64,000 nt of DNA from Certhia americana (GCA_018697195.1 JAGMWU010000052.1:1-64000), one strand, 5' to 3'. Counted from the stretch's first letter, positions 23,225-33,429 are shown. Notes: generated by a model from the letters alone, not told the origin. Numbers and translations are program-made.

Positions 23225-23425
23225 TTTGGTACGCTTATATTGATTTTCTTTATAGATTAGAGTGATTCAAGCAGTTATAAGGTTAATTTCAGATGATTAA
23301 CTTCACCATATTGTAATATTTGATTTAGATTGGCTTTCAAACACTTTCCAGCTATTGATTTTCAATATCACACTTCTAGCACTGCTGCCAAATGTCATTT
23401 AAATAAAAGGTTGACAGAGTAGAAA
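23225..23425. promoter_or_regulatory. AT-rich candidate conserved noncoding element
   Basis: AT-rich block with GGTTAATTTC and GATGATTAAC phrases near 23281-23301 and several ATTGAT/ATCA motifs, flanked by GC-rich DNA. There are no ORFs above background. The regulatory role is inferred. Confidence 0.33.
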
Positions 23426-24640
23426 ATATCCTTACCAGTTCTGAAAATTCTGCCACATCCAGCCTGGACCAGCCCTGGTGTTCATGGAGAGAAGTGTGCC
23501 ACAGGGTAGCACAAATGTGCACAAATGTGCACAAATCTCCAAACAGGCCTTGGCCAAATTAGTGCTGGGCTGAAGCAGCTCCTGGGTGAGGGTGGCCTGG
23601 CAGGGTCTCGCCAGCCACGGTCCCCCCTTCATTGCTGTCCAGCATGAGCCAGTGCTGCCCAGAACAGTCATTGCTGTCACACAGGCCATGGGGACACTCG
23701 TGTCACTGCTATTGGCAGGGCTGCTGCTGTTTTGTTTGTCACATTAAAACTCCCTTATAAAAATCAACCTTGAAGTTGTTTGATATCAGGAAAAGTCTGA
23801 CCTGCTAATTCCTCCTTGTGGCTTCAGATAATCCCCCCATCCTGGGGAGGTGCAAGAGTTGTAAGATGGATAACAGGTTTCCTTTACATCAGCTGAAAGC
23901 AGCTGGGGATTTGGAGATTGTAGGAAAATCACATGTATGTGATTTTATAGGAAGCTTCCTCTTAAAATAGGCAGATGGGACATGAAATCCTTCTTTCCAA
24001 GGGATCCTCACTCCTCAGAATATGCCAGCCCAAGGGAAGGTCAGTACTCATGGTTCTGATAAAGGCACTGGAGATGTGAGCAGGAAGGACTTGTGTCCAG
24101 CACTCCCTTTGGCAGAGCACATGCAGGGAGCTGTTTGCTTTTTTAATGGCTCGTGTCTCCTTCTTCCTCTCACACTTTATTTTCAGGGGCTATTTTCTTC
24201 CTCTCATTTTGGTGATGTGCTGAATACAGATGAGACTTAGAATACACAGAGCTATTAGACTGACACACACTCATTTTGCAGGTTTGGAGGAAAAATAACC
24301 CCCTGCACAAGTTAGCTTGGCACAGTTAGAGAATGGTGTGAGCGCCTGGCTGGCAGCAGTCCCCTCCCTGCCCAATACCTCAGGGCCACTCGTGTCTGAG
24401 CAGGGATCAGTCCCCACCAGCCTAGTGGGTGCTGGAGCCCAGGGCTGTGCCCTGTGGCTGCTCTTGCCCCTGCCCCCAGGAACCTTCTGGAACCTGCCTT
24501 GTCTGGAGTGCCCAAGTCCCTCAGTTTATATTCAGACCATTGCTCTCTGTGCCTGCACCTCCTGAGGTGAAGGGATATTGCTTCCCAGAAATTTCAGGGA
24601 TTCTTTACAGAGTGCCTGGCTGGCCACAGTGGCTCAGACA
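23426..24640. other. Unique sequence with a small 10-bp tandem repeat
   Basis: At 23509-23537 the unit GCACAAATGT is repeated about 2.8 times. Otherwise unique sequence, ORFs no longer than about 85 codons, nothing recognised. The CpG-poor GC-rich part at 24330-24500 contains frames open on both strands. Confidence 0.45.
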
Positions 24641-24735
24641 GAGCTGATCAAATACTTATTTGTCAGATGAATTGTCTGATTAATTTTGTAATTTCAAATG
24701 ATTTATTTATAAGTCATCTGCAATAACTAATATTT
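24641..24735. promoter_or_regulatory. AT-rich candidate regulatory block
   Basis: Contains TGTCAGATGAATTG, CTGATTAATTTTG and GTCATCTGCAA phrases: an ATTAAT core between paired TGTCAG/CTGTCA-like sites in under 100 bp. Composition differs sharply from both flanks. The function is inferred from motifs. Confidence 0.33.
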
Positions 24736-25752
24736 ATATTGCTTCATGACCAGCAGTGGTTTGCCCTTTCTGATGATAAATCCCCATACACCTGCAGCAG
24801 CTGATGCTAAGGGTCTAAACTTGGGAACAATAATCCAAGCAAGTCAGAAGTGCTCTGTAATCCCCTCACAGGCTGCAGAACATGTGTATTATCTTCAGCT
24901 CTTTCCCACAATTCTTCCACATACACTTTTTGACAAAAGGAGACTGTACAGACCCCACAAAGGTCAAAGCTATTAAAAATCTTTTCACTGAGCAGTGCTG
25001 CATATCTCCAAACACTCACAGCTCTCCAGGGAAAGTCTGAACTTGCATTTTTCACCTCTAGCTCTTCTAGTCCTGTCCAGCACCCACTGAAAGAAACCTG
25101 TGTTGAAAATCACCTCCTGAAGCCCCTGGGTTTGTCAAACCAGGCAGATGAAGCAGCTGTTGGCTTGTCCCTGTTGAACCCAGGGAGATAAATGTATCTG
25201 TTCAAGTAATTCATGTGACTGGAAAAATACAAGACGTGAGATGCAAGGCGTTATAAAATACAAAAGAACATTTGTTCAATAGTTTTCAGTTATCTGTTGA
25301 ATCTGTATTGCTTAAGAAAAACATGTGGCTTAAATAGACCTTGCAGTCTGCTCCAAGACCACGTCTTGGCAGGATTTTGTTGCTCACTGTCTTTACCTGC
25401 TTTCACCTCATTGTGAGATGCCTCAGAAGCTCCCTCCAGGAACTTTGGATTTGAATGATGTAAATAGTTGTGTCATCTCTGTTCGAGGCTGAGTTGTCTG
25501 CCTGCCATCCCACTTGCATGTTAAATGAAAGCAGTTCCTACAGAGCCCAGGACGGCTCCCTGCTAATCACCTTTGTCCTGCAGACATCCATGATTTAAAT
25601 CTGCTCCCTGTCCCTGCTCCTCAGCCCCAGCTGGGAGAGTCTGTAGGTTCTGCACAACTTGCTGTGTGTGGGCAATGATGTCACCCTCACGCTGCTGAGG
25701 TTTCTGAGAGATGATGTGAAGATGACATTGCCTGCAGCCTCTCAGTCTGCAC
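24736..25752. other. Unique sequence, no gene seen
   Basis: Mixed composition, no ORF above about 85 codons, nothing recognised. Confidence 0.4.
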
Positions 25753-25815
25753 CAATTAAACAGAGAAATTAAAAAATGTCTGAGTCAATTAAAAAGAGAA
25801 ATTAAACAATGTGAT
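25753..25815 (+). repeat. Tandem duplication of a 33-bp AT-rich unit
   Basis: Two adjacent copies (25753-25785 and 25786-25815) share the order CAATTAAA, AGAGAAATTAAA, AATGT with few differences. Each copy brings two ATTAA homeodomain-type cores, so the duplication doubles a potential binding-site pair. Confidence 0.8.
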
Positions 25816-27085
25816 AAACAGGAGACAATGGAGACAAAGCTGGCACATCTAAGGAAGGATACCCAGCACAGCAGCCACATGGACAGCAGTCTGTGTTCCC
25901 CAGACCTCCCTCACTGGGGTGTGGGACCTGTCTCATGGGGGATGGCACGGAACCCACCTAAGGGATATCTCCTCCTTGCTCTGGCCTCTCCTGCTGGCAC
26001 CTTCTCTCCCATGCCAGCAGCAGAGTCCAGCAAATCCCTTTCGTCTGGGCACTTGGGCAGATGTTGTGTGTCCTCAGGGGCTGGGTGCTTGGTGAGGAGT
26101 GTGGGGACTTTGAAGGACTCTCAGAGCTGGTTCTGGAAGGGCAGCATCCCTTGAACTCAGCCTAATGCATCCTCTCAGCCTGGAGCTCAGAGATGAGACA
26201 GACCAGCCTAGCAGTCAGAGCTGCTCTCTGTAGCCACAAACATGGCATCCAGCTTAACATGTGGCAGAAATTAATTCTTAATTCCTCCAGGGAGCTTGTA
26301 TGTTTGGGAGAGCTAGAGCGTTGCTCACTGAAAGAAAACAATCTGCAAGATTCCTCACTGCTGCCCTCAGTGTGCTGGCAGAGAGGAGAGGCTGTCCATG
26401 GGCAGGACAAGGCCCTCCTGGAGGCTAGGAAAGTGCAGCTGGAATGTATTTTCCAAATAACTTTACAGAAAATGATAAATCAACACCATAACTGGAGCCA
26501 TGCTTGGCTCAGTCAGTGTGGAGCAGCTCGCAGGGGTGGCAGGAGAGAACAGTGCTGTGGGGCAGCCCTTGGTGCCTTGGGAAATGTCACTGGCACACAG
26601 ACCTGGGGCATTGTCACCAGAGTCACTTCCACAGCCTGCCTGCGTGGCTCGGCCTCACAATGCAGCGGGCCCTGGTGGGCAGGTGATGGATCACAGGTAC
26701 CCATACGTCCTCAGAGAGGATGTGCCACCAGCTGGGCTCCTGTTCCTGCCTCTCCTGGGGCTCCTGGACCTGCTGGAAGGGCCTTTGGGTGCCAGAGCCA
26801 CACAGTCAGTGGGACACCCAGCTCATTGCAGCACAGCCCAAAGTGTGGGTGGTGTAGAGTGTGACAGGCACAGAGAGACATCCTAAACCCTTGGTGAGGA
26901 GAAGTCAGTGGACAGTCCATCCCAGCTCCCCTCTGCCCAGGATAGAAGCAATCCATCTTTCACAGGGCTCGTCCTACAGTCAATTGAGTGACTTTTCTTT
27001 TCCAGAGCTGTTAAGCAGCTAAGCCAGACTCTGTCTTTACTGCATCTAATTGGCACTTTCGGCTGTAAGTAAGGTGATCTACAAA
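25816..27085. other. Unique sequence, no gene seen
   Basis: The plus-strand frame of 223 codons at 26193-26864 has no recognisable domain and overlaps a 128-codon frame in another phase; it looks like a chance opening. No repeats were recognised. Confidence 0.45.
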
Positions 27086-27250
27086 TCATTTTGATCTCTG
27101 CTCAGTTCTTTGATCTTACTGTTGTTCTCAGGTGCATATAGTGACAGCACAATTAATTAATCGCAGGCTGATAATTGTGCAGCTGCAGCACGCTCTAGTT
27201 CATGCTTAGAGTTTTACTAGTTGAGTTGCCAGGTTTTGTCATCAGTTCTG
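27086..27250. promoter_or_regulatory. AT-rich candidate regulatory block
   Basis: A TGACAG site (27142-27147) lies just before an AATTAATTAATCG run that includes an exact TAATTA (27154-27159), followed by GATAATTG. A CAGCTG E-box lies near 27180. The combination of TALE, homeodomain and E-box motifs in about 50 bp is enhancer-like; conservation is untested. Confidence 0.36.
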
Positions 27251-27643
27251 GGAAACAAGAGGGATGTGAAATAGCATTTGTTGACCTTTTCAGCGTCGGT
27301 AAGTCCACAGGCAGAGTGCACCCGCTGGGGAGGAGCCCCAGCCTCCTACACGGGAGGCACTTAGCACCCGGAGCTGACAGGCATGAGGTGCCCAGCTGCA
27401 GATTGGCAGCTCCTCAGGCTGTTGGATTATTTATTAGTGAATGCTGTGTGCTGCTCACTACATCCAGCCTGCAGAGACAGGAGAGAGCTGGACAGCACTT
27501 TGGGGAATAATCCAGAGACCTTTGCTAGTATTAACTCTTCTGTATCCTTCATTCTGAAAGGGATTTAATTAAACCTTTTGCTGCAGGGTTTTGATCCATC
27601 CCTGCTGCAGGACAAGATGAGTCCCAGCTACAGAGTAGGATGT
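27251..27643. other. Unique sequence, no gene seen
   Basis: Nothing recognised upstream of the duplicated segment. A few CpG sites occur at 27295-27370. Confidence 0.35.
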
Positions 27644-27879
27644 TCTGTACTGGATGCTCTGCTCTGAAATGTCTGGCAGGAAAGTAAAGCAGATGCACCA
27701 AATCAAATGTGATTTGTTTGTGCTGGTCCCTTGGCTTATGCTTTCCACATCAAGGAGGTGACATCACTGTCTGTGGCACAGGTGACCTGGCACTGTGGGC
27801 AGAGATCAGTGCAGTGCCTGGGTGAGGTAGGTCCCCGTGTGGGGACAGGCAGGAGAAGCTGTTTGCTGATGGTGCTGAC
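27644..27879. repeat. Copy 1 of a recent ~230-bp direct duplication
   Basis: This segment matches 33203-33429 in the same orientation. The first 177 bp (27644-27820) align without gaps to 33203-33379 and differ at two positions only. After that a small indel region (GTGAGGTAGGTCCCCGTG here, shorter in copy 2) is followed by another closely matching stretch up to GGTGCTGAC. Flanks on both sides are unrelated. It is either a recent dispersed duplication or two members of a young interspersed repeat family that I cannot name. It holds no convincing coding sequence, although the minus-strand frame is preserved between copies. Confidence 0.95.
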
Positions 27880-28699
27880 TGAAGGACCTGTGAGGGGAAG
27901 CTCCAGTCCTCTGGGCTGGGCACACACCTTTTGAAGCCAGCTTTGCTGCCATCCATGCTCTGGCACAGCTCATTCAGCTTTTGTAGGCTTGTGCTCCAAA
28001 GGCTGTCAAACCTCTCCAGAAGAGCCAGTGGACAAAAGAGCCTCGTCTGTGTATTCTGCTCCCTTAAAACAAGGCAAATATTTCAGTATCTGTTGAAGAA
28101 TATTTGCATTTTTATGGATAAATTCAAGAAAAAAGGCACCACACAATCCCAATTTGCATCCCTTATTTCCATAGAAACTACAGGAGCCTTAATTGCTTTC
28201 ATGTGCTTTTGATGAAAATTGAGTGGGGTATCTTTATCCTGCCATAAGGTGGGAAGAAAAATTGGCATTCAAAATAATATCTAATGGTTCAAAGGATACT
28301 TTTGAAAAACAACTTTCTGTGATTATTAAATAACTTGGTGTTTTTCAAATAATTGGAAAAAAACTTTCTAGAAAACTTGTTGCGAGCATTGACTAAACTG
28401 CTGCAGATTGACGGCTGCAGTGTGGAAGGAGAGCTGTGTACCAGGGAAATCAAGGGCATTCAGCTCCTAATCAAACTTCAGACCCTAGCAGGGAGGAAGA
28501 AGGGATTTGGATATTGTAATCTACGCAAACCTCTTTAAACTCTGGGGGGAAAAACATGTTAGTGAACAGCATGCCAGCAGGAGAGACTGGGGATGAGGAG
28601 CAGCCCTGGCACGGGGCCCTGAGGGCAGCCCAGCCTGTCTGCCCACTGGGGGCTGGCAGGAGCAGGGCTCGGCTGGGGGCTGTGTCCTGATGGAGCTCT
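27880..28699. other. Unique sequence with AT-rich middle
   Basis: The part 28060-28370 is AT-rich (TTTGCATTTTTATGG and similar phrases) and may include another weak regulatory block. The remainder is GC-moderate. No gene or repeat family was recognised. Confidence 0.4.
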
Positions 28700-28978
28700 G
28701 TGTCCACTGTGCCAGAGCCCCTGTGCCTGCAGTGCCCAGAGTGCCAGAACCCTTTGCCTGCAGTGCCAGCAGTGCCGGTGGTGCCCGCAGTGCCAGAACA
28801 CTGTTCCCGCAGTGCCACAGCCCTGTTCCCGCTGTTCCTGCAGTGCCAGAGCTCTNNNNNNNNNNAGTGCCACAGCCCTGTTCCCGCTGTTCCTGCAGTG
28901 CCAGAGCTCTGTGCCCACTGTTCCACGGCCCTGTTCCCACTGTTCCCACAGTGCCCACGGTGCCCACAATGCCCAGCC
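28700..28978. repeat. GC-rich minisatellite with internal assembly gap
   Basis: An imperfect tandem array built from AGTGCCAG, CTGTTCCC and CACAGCC phrases, with units of roughly 9-45 bp nested within each other. The unit keeps frames open on both strands, which explains several overlapping ORFs with Gly-Thr-Ala or Cys-Pro repeats. It is interrupted by ten N at 28856-28865, so the true array length is unknown. Confidence 0.88.
28856..28865. other. Assembly gap (10 N) with identical 45-bp flanks
   Basis: The 45 bases before the gap (28811-28855) are identical to the 45 bases after it (28866-28910). Either more tandem units are missing, or the gap is an unmerged overlap between contigs and the true sequence has a single copy. 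Any open frame crossing this point is meaningless. Confidence 0.98.
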
Positions 28979-29039
28979 TGGCCGGGAGCAGCTGCCTGGT
29001 GGGATGTGCTGTGCCTGCGCTGCTCAGCCTGACACCAGG

Positions 29040-29660
29040 CCATTTATATTTGATGGTGTTTGGATGAATTATGCACATAGCCACTAAGAGAAATTTAATG
29101 ATGGGTTTCGTCTTATTTTTTATAGATTTCAGCCTTTGAATTAAGCACCGGTTCACTGTCAGTGCTACAGGCGATAAAAGGGAATATTCCAGTCCCTGTG
29201 TCCATCACAGCTGCTCTGCCAAGCAGAGCTAACAAGTAAACAGTAATCGCCCGCAATTATTGCCCATTACGTGCTCTCTTCACCTGAGATCCCACAACAA
29301 AGCCCGAGTGTGCCGTCGCAGGAGGAGTCGGGTGGCGAGGAACTGTCAGGATGAAATAACAGCACAGACCTGTCAAACGCCGGCTCCGTGGAAGACCTAA
29401 ATCCTCTCTCGATGGCCCCTCCGTGCCGCGCAGAAGAGCTATTGCTGTGTAATTATAAATTGTCTGTAGGGCTTATCTCAGGTTCAGGGTTGACGTTCCA
29501 ATAACAGGGTGGGCGAGCTTTATTTAAGGGATAATGTGCGGTGTACCCAGGCGGGGAAGGAGGGTGCTGGGTGATTAACACCGGCAGGATCCTGCCTGGC
29601 CGGAGGGAGCGGAGCTTGTGCGGCCACGGGCGGTGCCGGGAGGGCAGGGGGCTGCAGGCA
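29040..29660. promoter_or_regulatory. Candidate enhancer: homeodomain cores within CpG-rich DNA
   Basis: AT-rich phrases such as GGATGAATTATGCACAT (near 29063), GTAAACAGTAATCG, GCAATTATTGCCCATTACG (about 29253-29271) and an exact TAATTA (29450-29455) are interleaved with about 26 CpG dinucleotides between 29240 and 29660. A forkhead-like GTAAACA lies near 29236. Mixed AT-core and CpG-rich composition, in otherwise CpG-poor surroundings, is common in conserved developmental enhancers and poised elements. This is the strongest composition-based candidate in the window, but conservation and activity are unverified. Confidence 0.45.
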
Positions 29661-30779
29661 GGGTCCCACCAGAGAGGTGGTACGAAGGGCTCCTGCTGCC
29701 CAGCTCCGGGGGTGCCAGCACCACGTCTCCAGCAGGATAACACCTGGACATCAGCGGCAGGGAGGGAAGGGCAGGGGTTTGGCGTTTTACCGACCTACTT
29801 GAGATGCTTACTTCAGGGATGAATTGAAATATTCTCAGAATTGCCTTTTCTTTCCTTTTGCGATAAAAAAGGCAGAAGGTGATGAGCTCAGGTGTGGAGC
29901 TGTAAGTCAGGAGGGATAGATCCCGTTGCAAATACTTCATTCGCTTTGCCCAATATTTTCCTAGTGTCCTTCTCTGGTCCTGCTTTATTTTAAGGATGCA
30001 TTTTCTAAGGATGTAGGATCTCCTACAGCGTTTCCATGCAAGTAGACATCAGAGAGAAAAGGCTTTGCACATGTATATTCAAGGTAACTTGAATTCAAGG
30101 TTTTGCTTTTTTGAGCCAGGTTTGCCCTGAAGGCAGCTCGTCCGGAGCAGTAATTGCACCCTGCCAGCCTTGCCTGGGTGCCTTCTCCTGCCTCTCTGCT
30201 CCCTCCTGCAGTGGTGGGGACAGAGGGGATGCTGAGAGCGCAGCCGGGTGTGAGGGGTCTGTGCAGCAGCTCAGTGGGGTTGGCTGGCTGCAGCCCTGTG
30301 TGCAGAACAACCCCCCAGAGAGGGCTCAGTACATGAATCTGGCTTTTGTATTGGGGAAAAATAAAGAAACCCCATGTGGGGTTTGTGGATCCACAGTCTC
30401 TCTTAAGTTCAAATCTGCCCCAAGTTTCCGTGGGAGCTCAGTGCCCCAGGCAGCCCCGATTGCTGTTGCAGCTGACCATGGGAGGGCAGCTCATCTCTGG
30501 GGATGCTTTGGGCAACACTCCCCTCAATCTCCACGTGAACTTCGGGCTGCAGTAAATTCCAGGGATCCATTGCTATTGATAGAGGAAAGGCAGCGTCTGC
30601 TCTGAGTGCCTTGGCCCTGAGGGTGCAGGCAGGTATGCAGGGTGAGATTCCTGAGGCCCAGGGAACTGCTCCAGAAGCTGGGCCAGGGGATGAAGGCACT
30701 GTACCCATTTCTGTAAGTTCTGACCCCACCCCAGACAGTGAGACTGGTGGAGCTGGTGCCACTGGGGGGAGTTAGAAGT
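29661..30779. other. Unique sequence, no gene seen
   Basis: CpG content declines after 29800. A 164-codon plus-strand frame (30111-30605) overlaps frames in other phases and has no recognisable domain. No repeats. Confidence 0.45.
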
Positions 30780-30910
30780 GGTATAAACTGTAGGAAATAC
30801 TACAGAGTAAGTATTAGCCTTGTATCATGTAGAATTTTAAAGCGCTTCATTAATTTACAATTCCACTTTTTATTAAATTAATTTGCATTTTAATGAAAAA
30901 AAAATAAGTG
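30780..30910. promoter_or_regulatory. AT-rich block with second octamer-TAATGA composite
   Basis: Contains CATTAATTTAC (near 30849), ATTAAATTAATTTGC, and an exact octamer ATTTGCAT (30891-30898) followed by TTTAATGA, almost the same composite as at 4210-4226. POU and homeodomain factors commonly bind such arrangements. Inferred from motifs only. Confidence 0.35.
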
Positions 30911-31589
30911 GAGCCAGCTCTCTTCTTGAAGTGGTGATAACATTGCCACCTCTTTGTGAATGAGTGTGCCCGAGCCAGCTGAGGTGGCTTGGCCTTGGCT
31001 AGCTCCCAGCCCTGTGGGGACTGTCCCCATGCAAGGTCCCCTGCCTGCCCTGTGTCCTTCAGCAGCTGGCTCTGGGTCTGGGGGCTGCAGCTCAGGCTGG
31101 GGCCTCCACTGAGCCTGGGGAAAAGGCTGCAGGGAAAGGAGGAGGATGCAGTGATCCCACCTCACACCAGGAAATGCCTCTGGCTGTGGCCACCCTGCCC
31201 TTCTTGACAGGGCCACCATGTGTCCCTGCTGCCAGGCTCTTCCTGCCCCCAGGAACAGGGGCTGTGGCAGCAAAACACACTGGGACAGAAGAGCCCCAGC
31301 ACCCTCCCCTCTCAGGGCAAATGGAAGAGTTCAGCTAAAGGCTGGGAAAGGTGAAAATTCCCATTGCTGGGCTGCCTTTGGGATGTGCAGCTTGTGTTCC
31401 CTGCCAGGTGCTCAGTGCGGGCTCCTGATCTGGGGTTGTTGCTCTTCAGGGAGATGAACCTCAGAGCCCTCCTTTGGATGGCAGGAATCAATTCTGGAGA
31501 GAGGCTCGTGCAGAGGAAATAGCAGAGATCCTTCTGAAATCACTGGCAGCTGTATTTATAGTGGGACAAAGATGGTTTGTCTCTCTGCA
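30911..31589. other. GC-rich unique sequence, no gene seen
   Basis: Open frames up to 127 codons on both strands, without domains. Nothing recognised. Confidence 0.45.
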
Positions 31590-31845
31590 AGGTTTTGTTG
31601 GAGTTTAGGGGGTTTGGGAGGGGATTGTTTGTTTGTTTGTGTTTTCATTGCTGTTATTTGGGTTGTTGGGGGTTTTTTGTAGTTTGGGACCTTTCTGTTA
31701 CTGTTCTTTGCTTGGAAGCTTTTTATGTTTTGAGGGGTTTTATATTTCTTTGGGGTTTTTTATTTGTTTGTTTCAGGGTTTTCTTTGGATAGGATTTCAG
31801 ATGTGGTTAAAGCTAGGCAAATTAAAATAAAAATAAAAAATCCAC
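31590..31845. repeat. T/G-rich low-complexity tract
   Basis: Plus strand dominated by TTTG and GGGTTTT phrases (a GTTTGTTTGTTTG run at about 31626-31639, another TTTGTTTGTTT near 31762), ending with an AAAAT-rich stretch at 31823-31842. The strand asymmetry makes hydrophobic, Phe/Cys/Gly-rich open frames on the plus strand that should not be called as membrane proteins. Confidence 0.75.
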
Positions 31846-31951
31846 CAGCCTCGTTGCCTTCTGGCTCTGGGATCAATAAATAACATCTCTGGTGCCTCAA
31901 CAGCCTCCTGAACTCTTTACTGGGAAACAAGCATTTCTCTTCAGGGTTTCA
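31846..31951. other. Short unique spacer
   Basis: Nothing recognised between two low-complexity tracts. Confidence 0.3.
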
Positions 31952-32022
31952 TATTATTATTATTATTAGTAGTAGTAGTAGTAGTAGCAGTATTGTTATT
32001 ATTAATAATAATAATAATAATA
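31952..32022. repeat. Compound trinucleotide microsatellite (ATT/AGT/AAT)
   Basis: Consecutive runs of ATT, AGT and TAA trinucleotides with one CAG and one TTG interruption. Likely length-polymorphic. Confidence 0.95.
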
Positions 32023-32380
32023 CCATTTCTGCTGACTGTAAATGAGATTCTCTCCACCAAACCATCTTTACCTCCAGCCTCTCTTATCATCAGCTCTGCT
32101 GTTGACTGTTTGGCAGCAATCCCACACAGTCCTTTGGCTTTTGAGGCAAGTTAATTTAATAAGTCTTTTAATTTTATTTTTTTTTTCCCCAATAGCATCA
32201 CACATCTGCTAAGGGACCTTTGGCTGTGTTCCCTCTCAGCTCAGTGTCACAGTGGTGCCAGCAGAGTGGATCTCCTGGCCTCTGCAGCCAGAGATGATGG
32301 GAGGTGCTGGACTCCTGTAGTTCCTTGCCCCTTAGAAGAGGAGCACCAGGGCATTGTGTGCGTGTAGGCTGTTTTTAGAA
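32023..32380. other. Unique sequence, no gene seen
   Basis: Contains a T-rich run near 32177-32187. Nothing else recognised. Confidence 0.4.
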
Positions 32381-32790
32381 AGGAAAATTAAGCAATAAAC
32401 ATCCACAGAAATGAGACATTTAAACATTCCAAGTAATTGATACCAGGAAAAAATATGATAGGATGAAATCTATTCCTGCAATAAACTGTCCATTAGTTGG
32501 GCCATCAGCATAACCCTAATCTAAAGTTATGAGGATCCATTACAGATATAATCAAATACAATTTTCTATATTCCATGAATCAAAAGCACCATATGTATTA
32601 AGAGCCTAGTTTGTCTTTTTGTTCCTGTCTTCTCCTAGAACAGTGTATATCTGATTTCTTGTGTTATATTGCTCTGATGTCTGCTAAGGGCACCATGCCC
32701 TAGAAATTCACATTAAATAACTGAGAGCGAGTACTAGAAATGAAAAAAGTGAAATACTATCTAGACAGCTGGAAGTAAAAATATGAAAAG
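32381..32790. promoter_or_regulatory. Long AT-rich block, candidate noncoding element
   Basis: Four hundred bases of AT-rich DNA almost free of ORFs, with AATTAAGCAATAAAC, CATTAAATAACTG and similar phrases. A regulatory role is possible by analogy with the other AT-rich blocks, but exact TAATTA cores are absent, so the case is weaker. Confidence 0.27.
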
Positions 32791-33190
32791 TGTTGCACTT
32801 ACAGAAGGAAAAAAAGCCTATTTTTATGACTTGAATAGACAGCCTGGTATAAAGAGAAATTTCTCACCCAAGACCAGACATGCAGCTGGGTTGCAGCAGG
32901 CAGCCTGGGGTGCTGGAATGGTACAGACACTGGCTGCAGAGAGTGTCAGGATGGGGCTACAGGTGCCAGGTGTGCCAAGGCACGCACGTCCCCACACCTG
33001 CTGGGGAGGGTCACTTCAGCCCAGGACGTGTTTTGGCTTCATCAGGACATTTGCACCAAGTTTTAAAGGAGACCCTGAAGACAGGGTGAACCTGTGGCCA
33101 GATGTGTCTGCAGCTGTGAACTCTCCCACTATGATCCTTCCATCCTCAGTGGCCTGACTTCCAGCTCATCCTTCTTTCCCTCTGTTTTGG
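32791..33190. other. Unique sequence, no gene seen
   Basis: GC-moderate, one 124-codon plus-strand frame (32783-33157) without domains. It leads into a T10 run. Confidence 0.4.
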
Positions 33191-33200
33191 TTTTTTTTTT
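33191..33200. repeat. T10 run abutting the duplicated segment
   Basis: Ten T end three bases before the start of copy 2 of the duplication. Read on the minus strand this would be an A10 tail placed immediately after the duplicated segment. Copy 1 has no such run. Confidence 0.9.
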
Positions 33201-33202
33201 CA

Positions 33203-33429
33203 TCTGTACTGGATGCTCTGCTCTGAAATGTCTGGCAGGAAAGTAAAGCAGATGCACCAAATCAAATGTGATTTGTTTGTGCTGGTCCCTTGGCTTATGC
33301 TTTCCACACCAAGGAGGTGACATCACTGTCTGTGGCACAGGTGACCTGGCACTGTGGGCAGGGATCAGTGCAGTGCCTGTGGGCACATGTGGGGAGAGGC
33401 AGGAGAAGTTGTTTGCTGATGGTGCTGAC
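33203..33429. repeat. Copy 2 of the recent ~230-bp direct duplication
   Basis: Same orientation as copy 1 (27644-27879), 5559 bp downstream. Only two substitutions are seen in the first 177 bp (CACACC for CACATC, and GCAGGGATC for GCAGAGATC). The following GTGGGCACATGTGGGGAGAG region is nine bases shorter than in copy 1. Downstream of GGTGCTGAC the copies are unrelated. In both copies the minus-strand frame stays open over the segment and ends at the same stop, but it contains no domain I can identify with confidence. Confidence 0.95.

Noticed and set aside
27736..27966. Cys-X2-Cys-Gln phrase in the minus-strand frame of the duplication, reminiscent of an integrase zinc-binding motif
   Set aside because: The histidine half of the motif is not correctly placed and the rest of the frame shows no retroviral similarity. 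Too little to claim a viral origin.
28521..29156. Repetitive Gly/Thr/Ala- or Cys/Pro-rich ORFs around the N gap
   Set aside because: They are translations of a minisatellite and contain unknown residues at the gap.
31577..31830. Hydrophobic Phe/Cys/Gly-rich ORF as a membrane protein
   Set aside because: It is a direct translation of a T/G-rich low-complexity tract.
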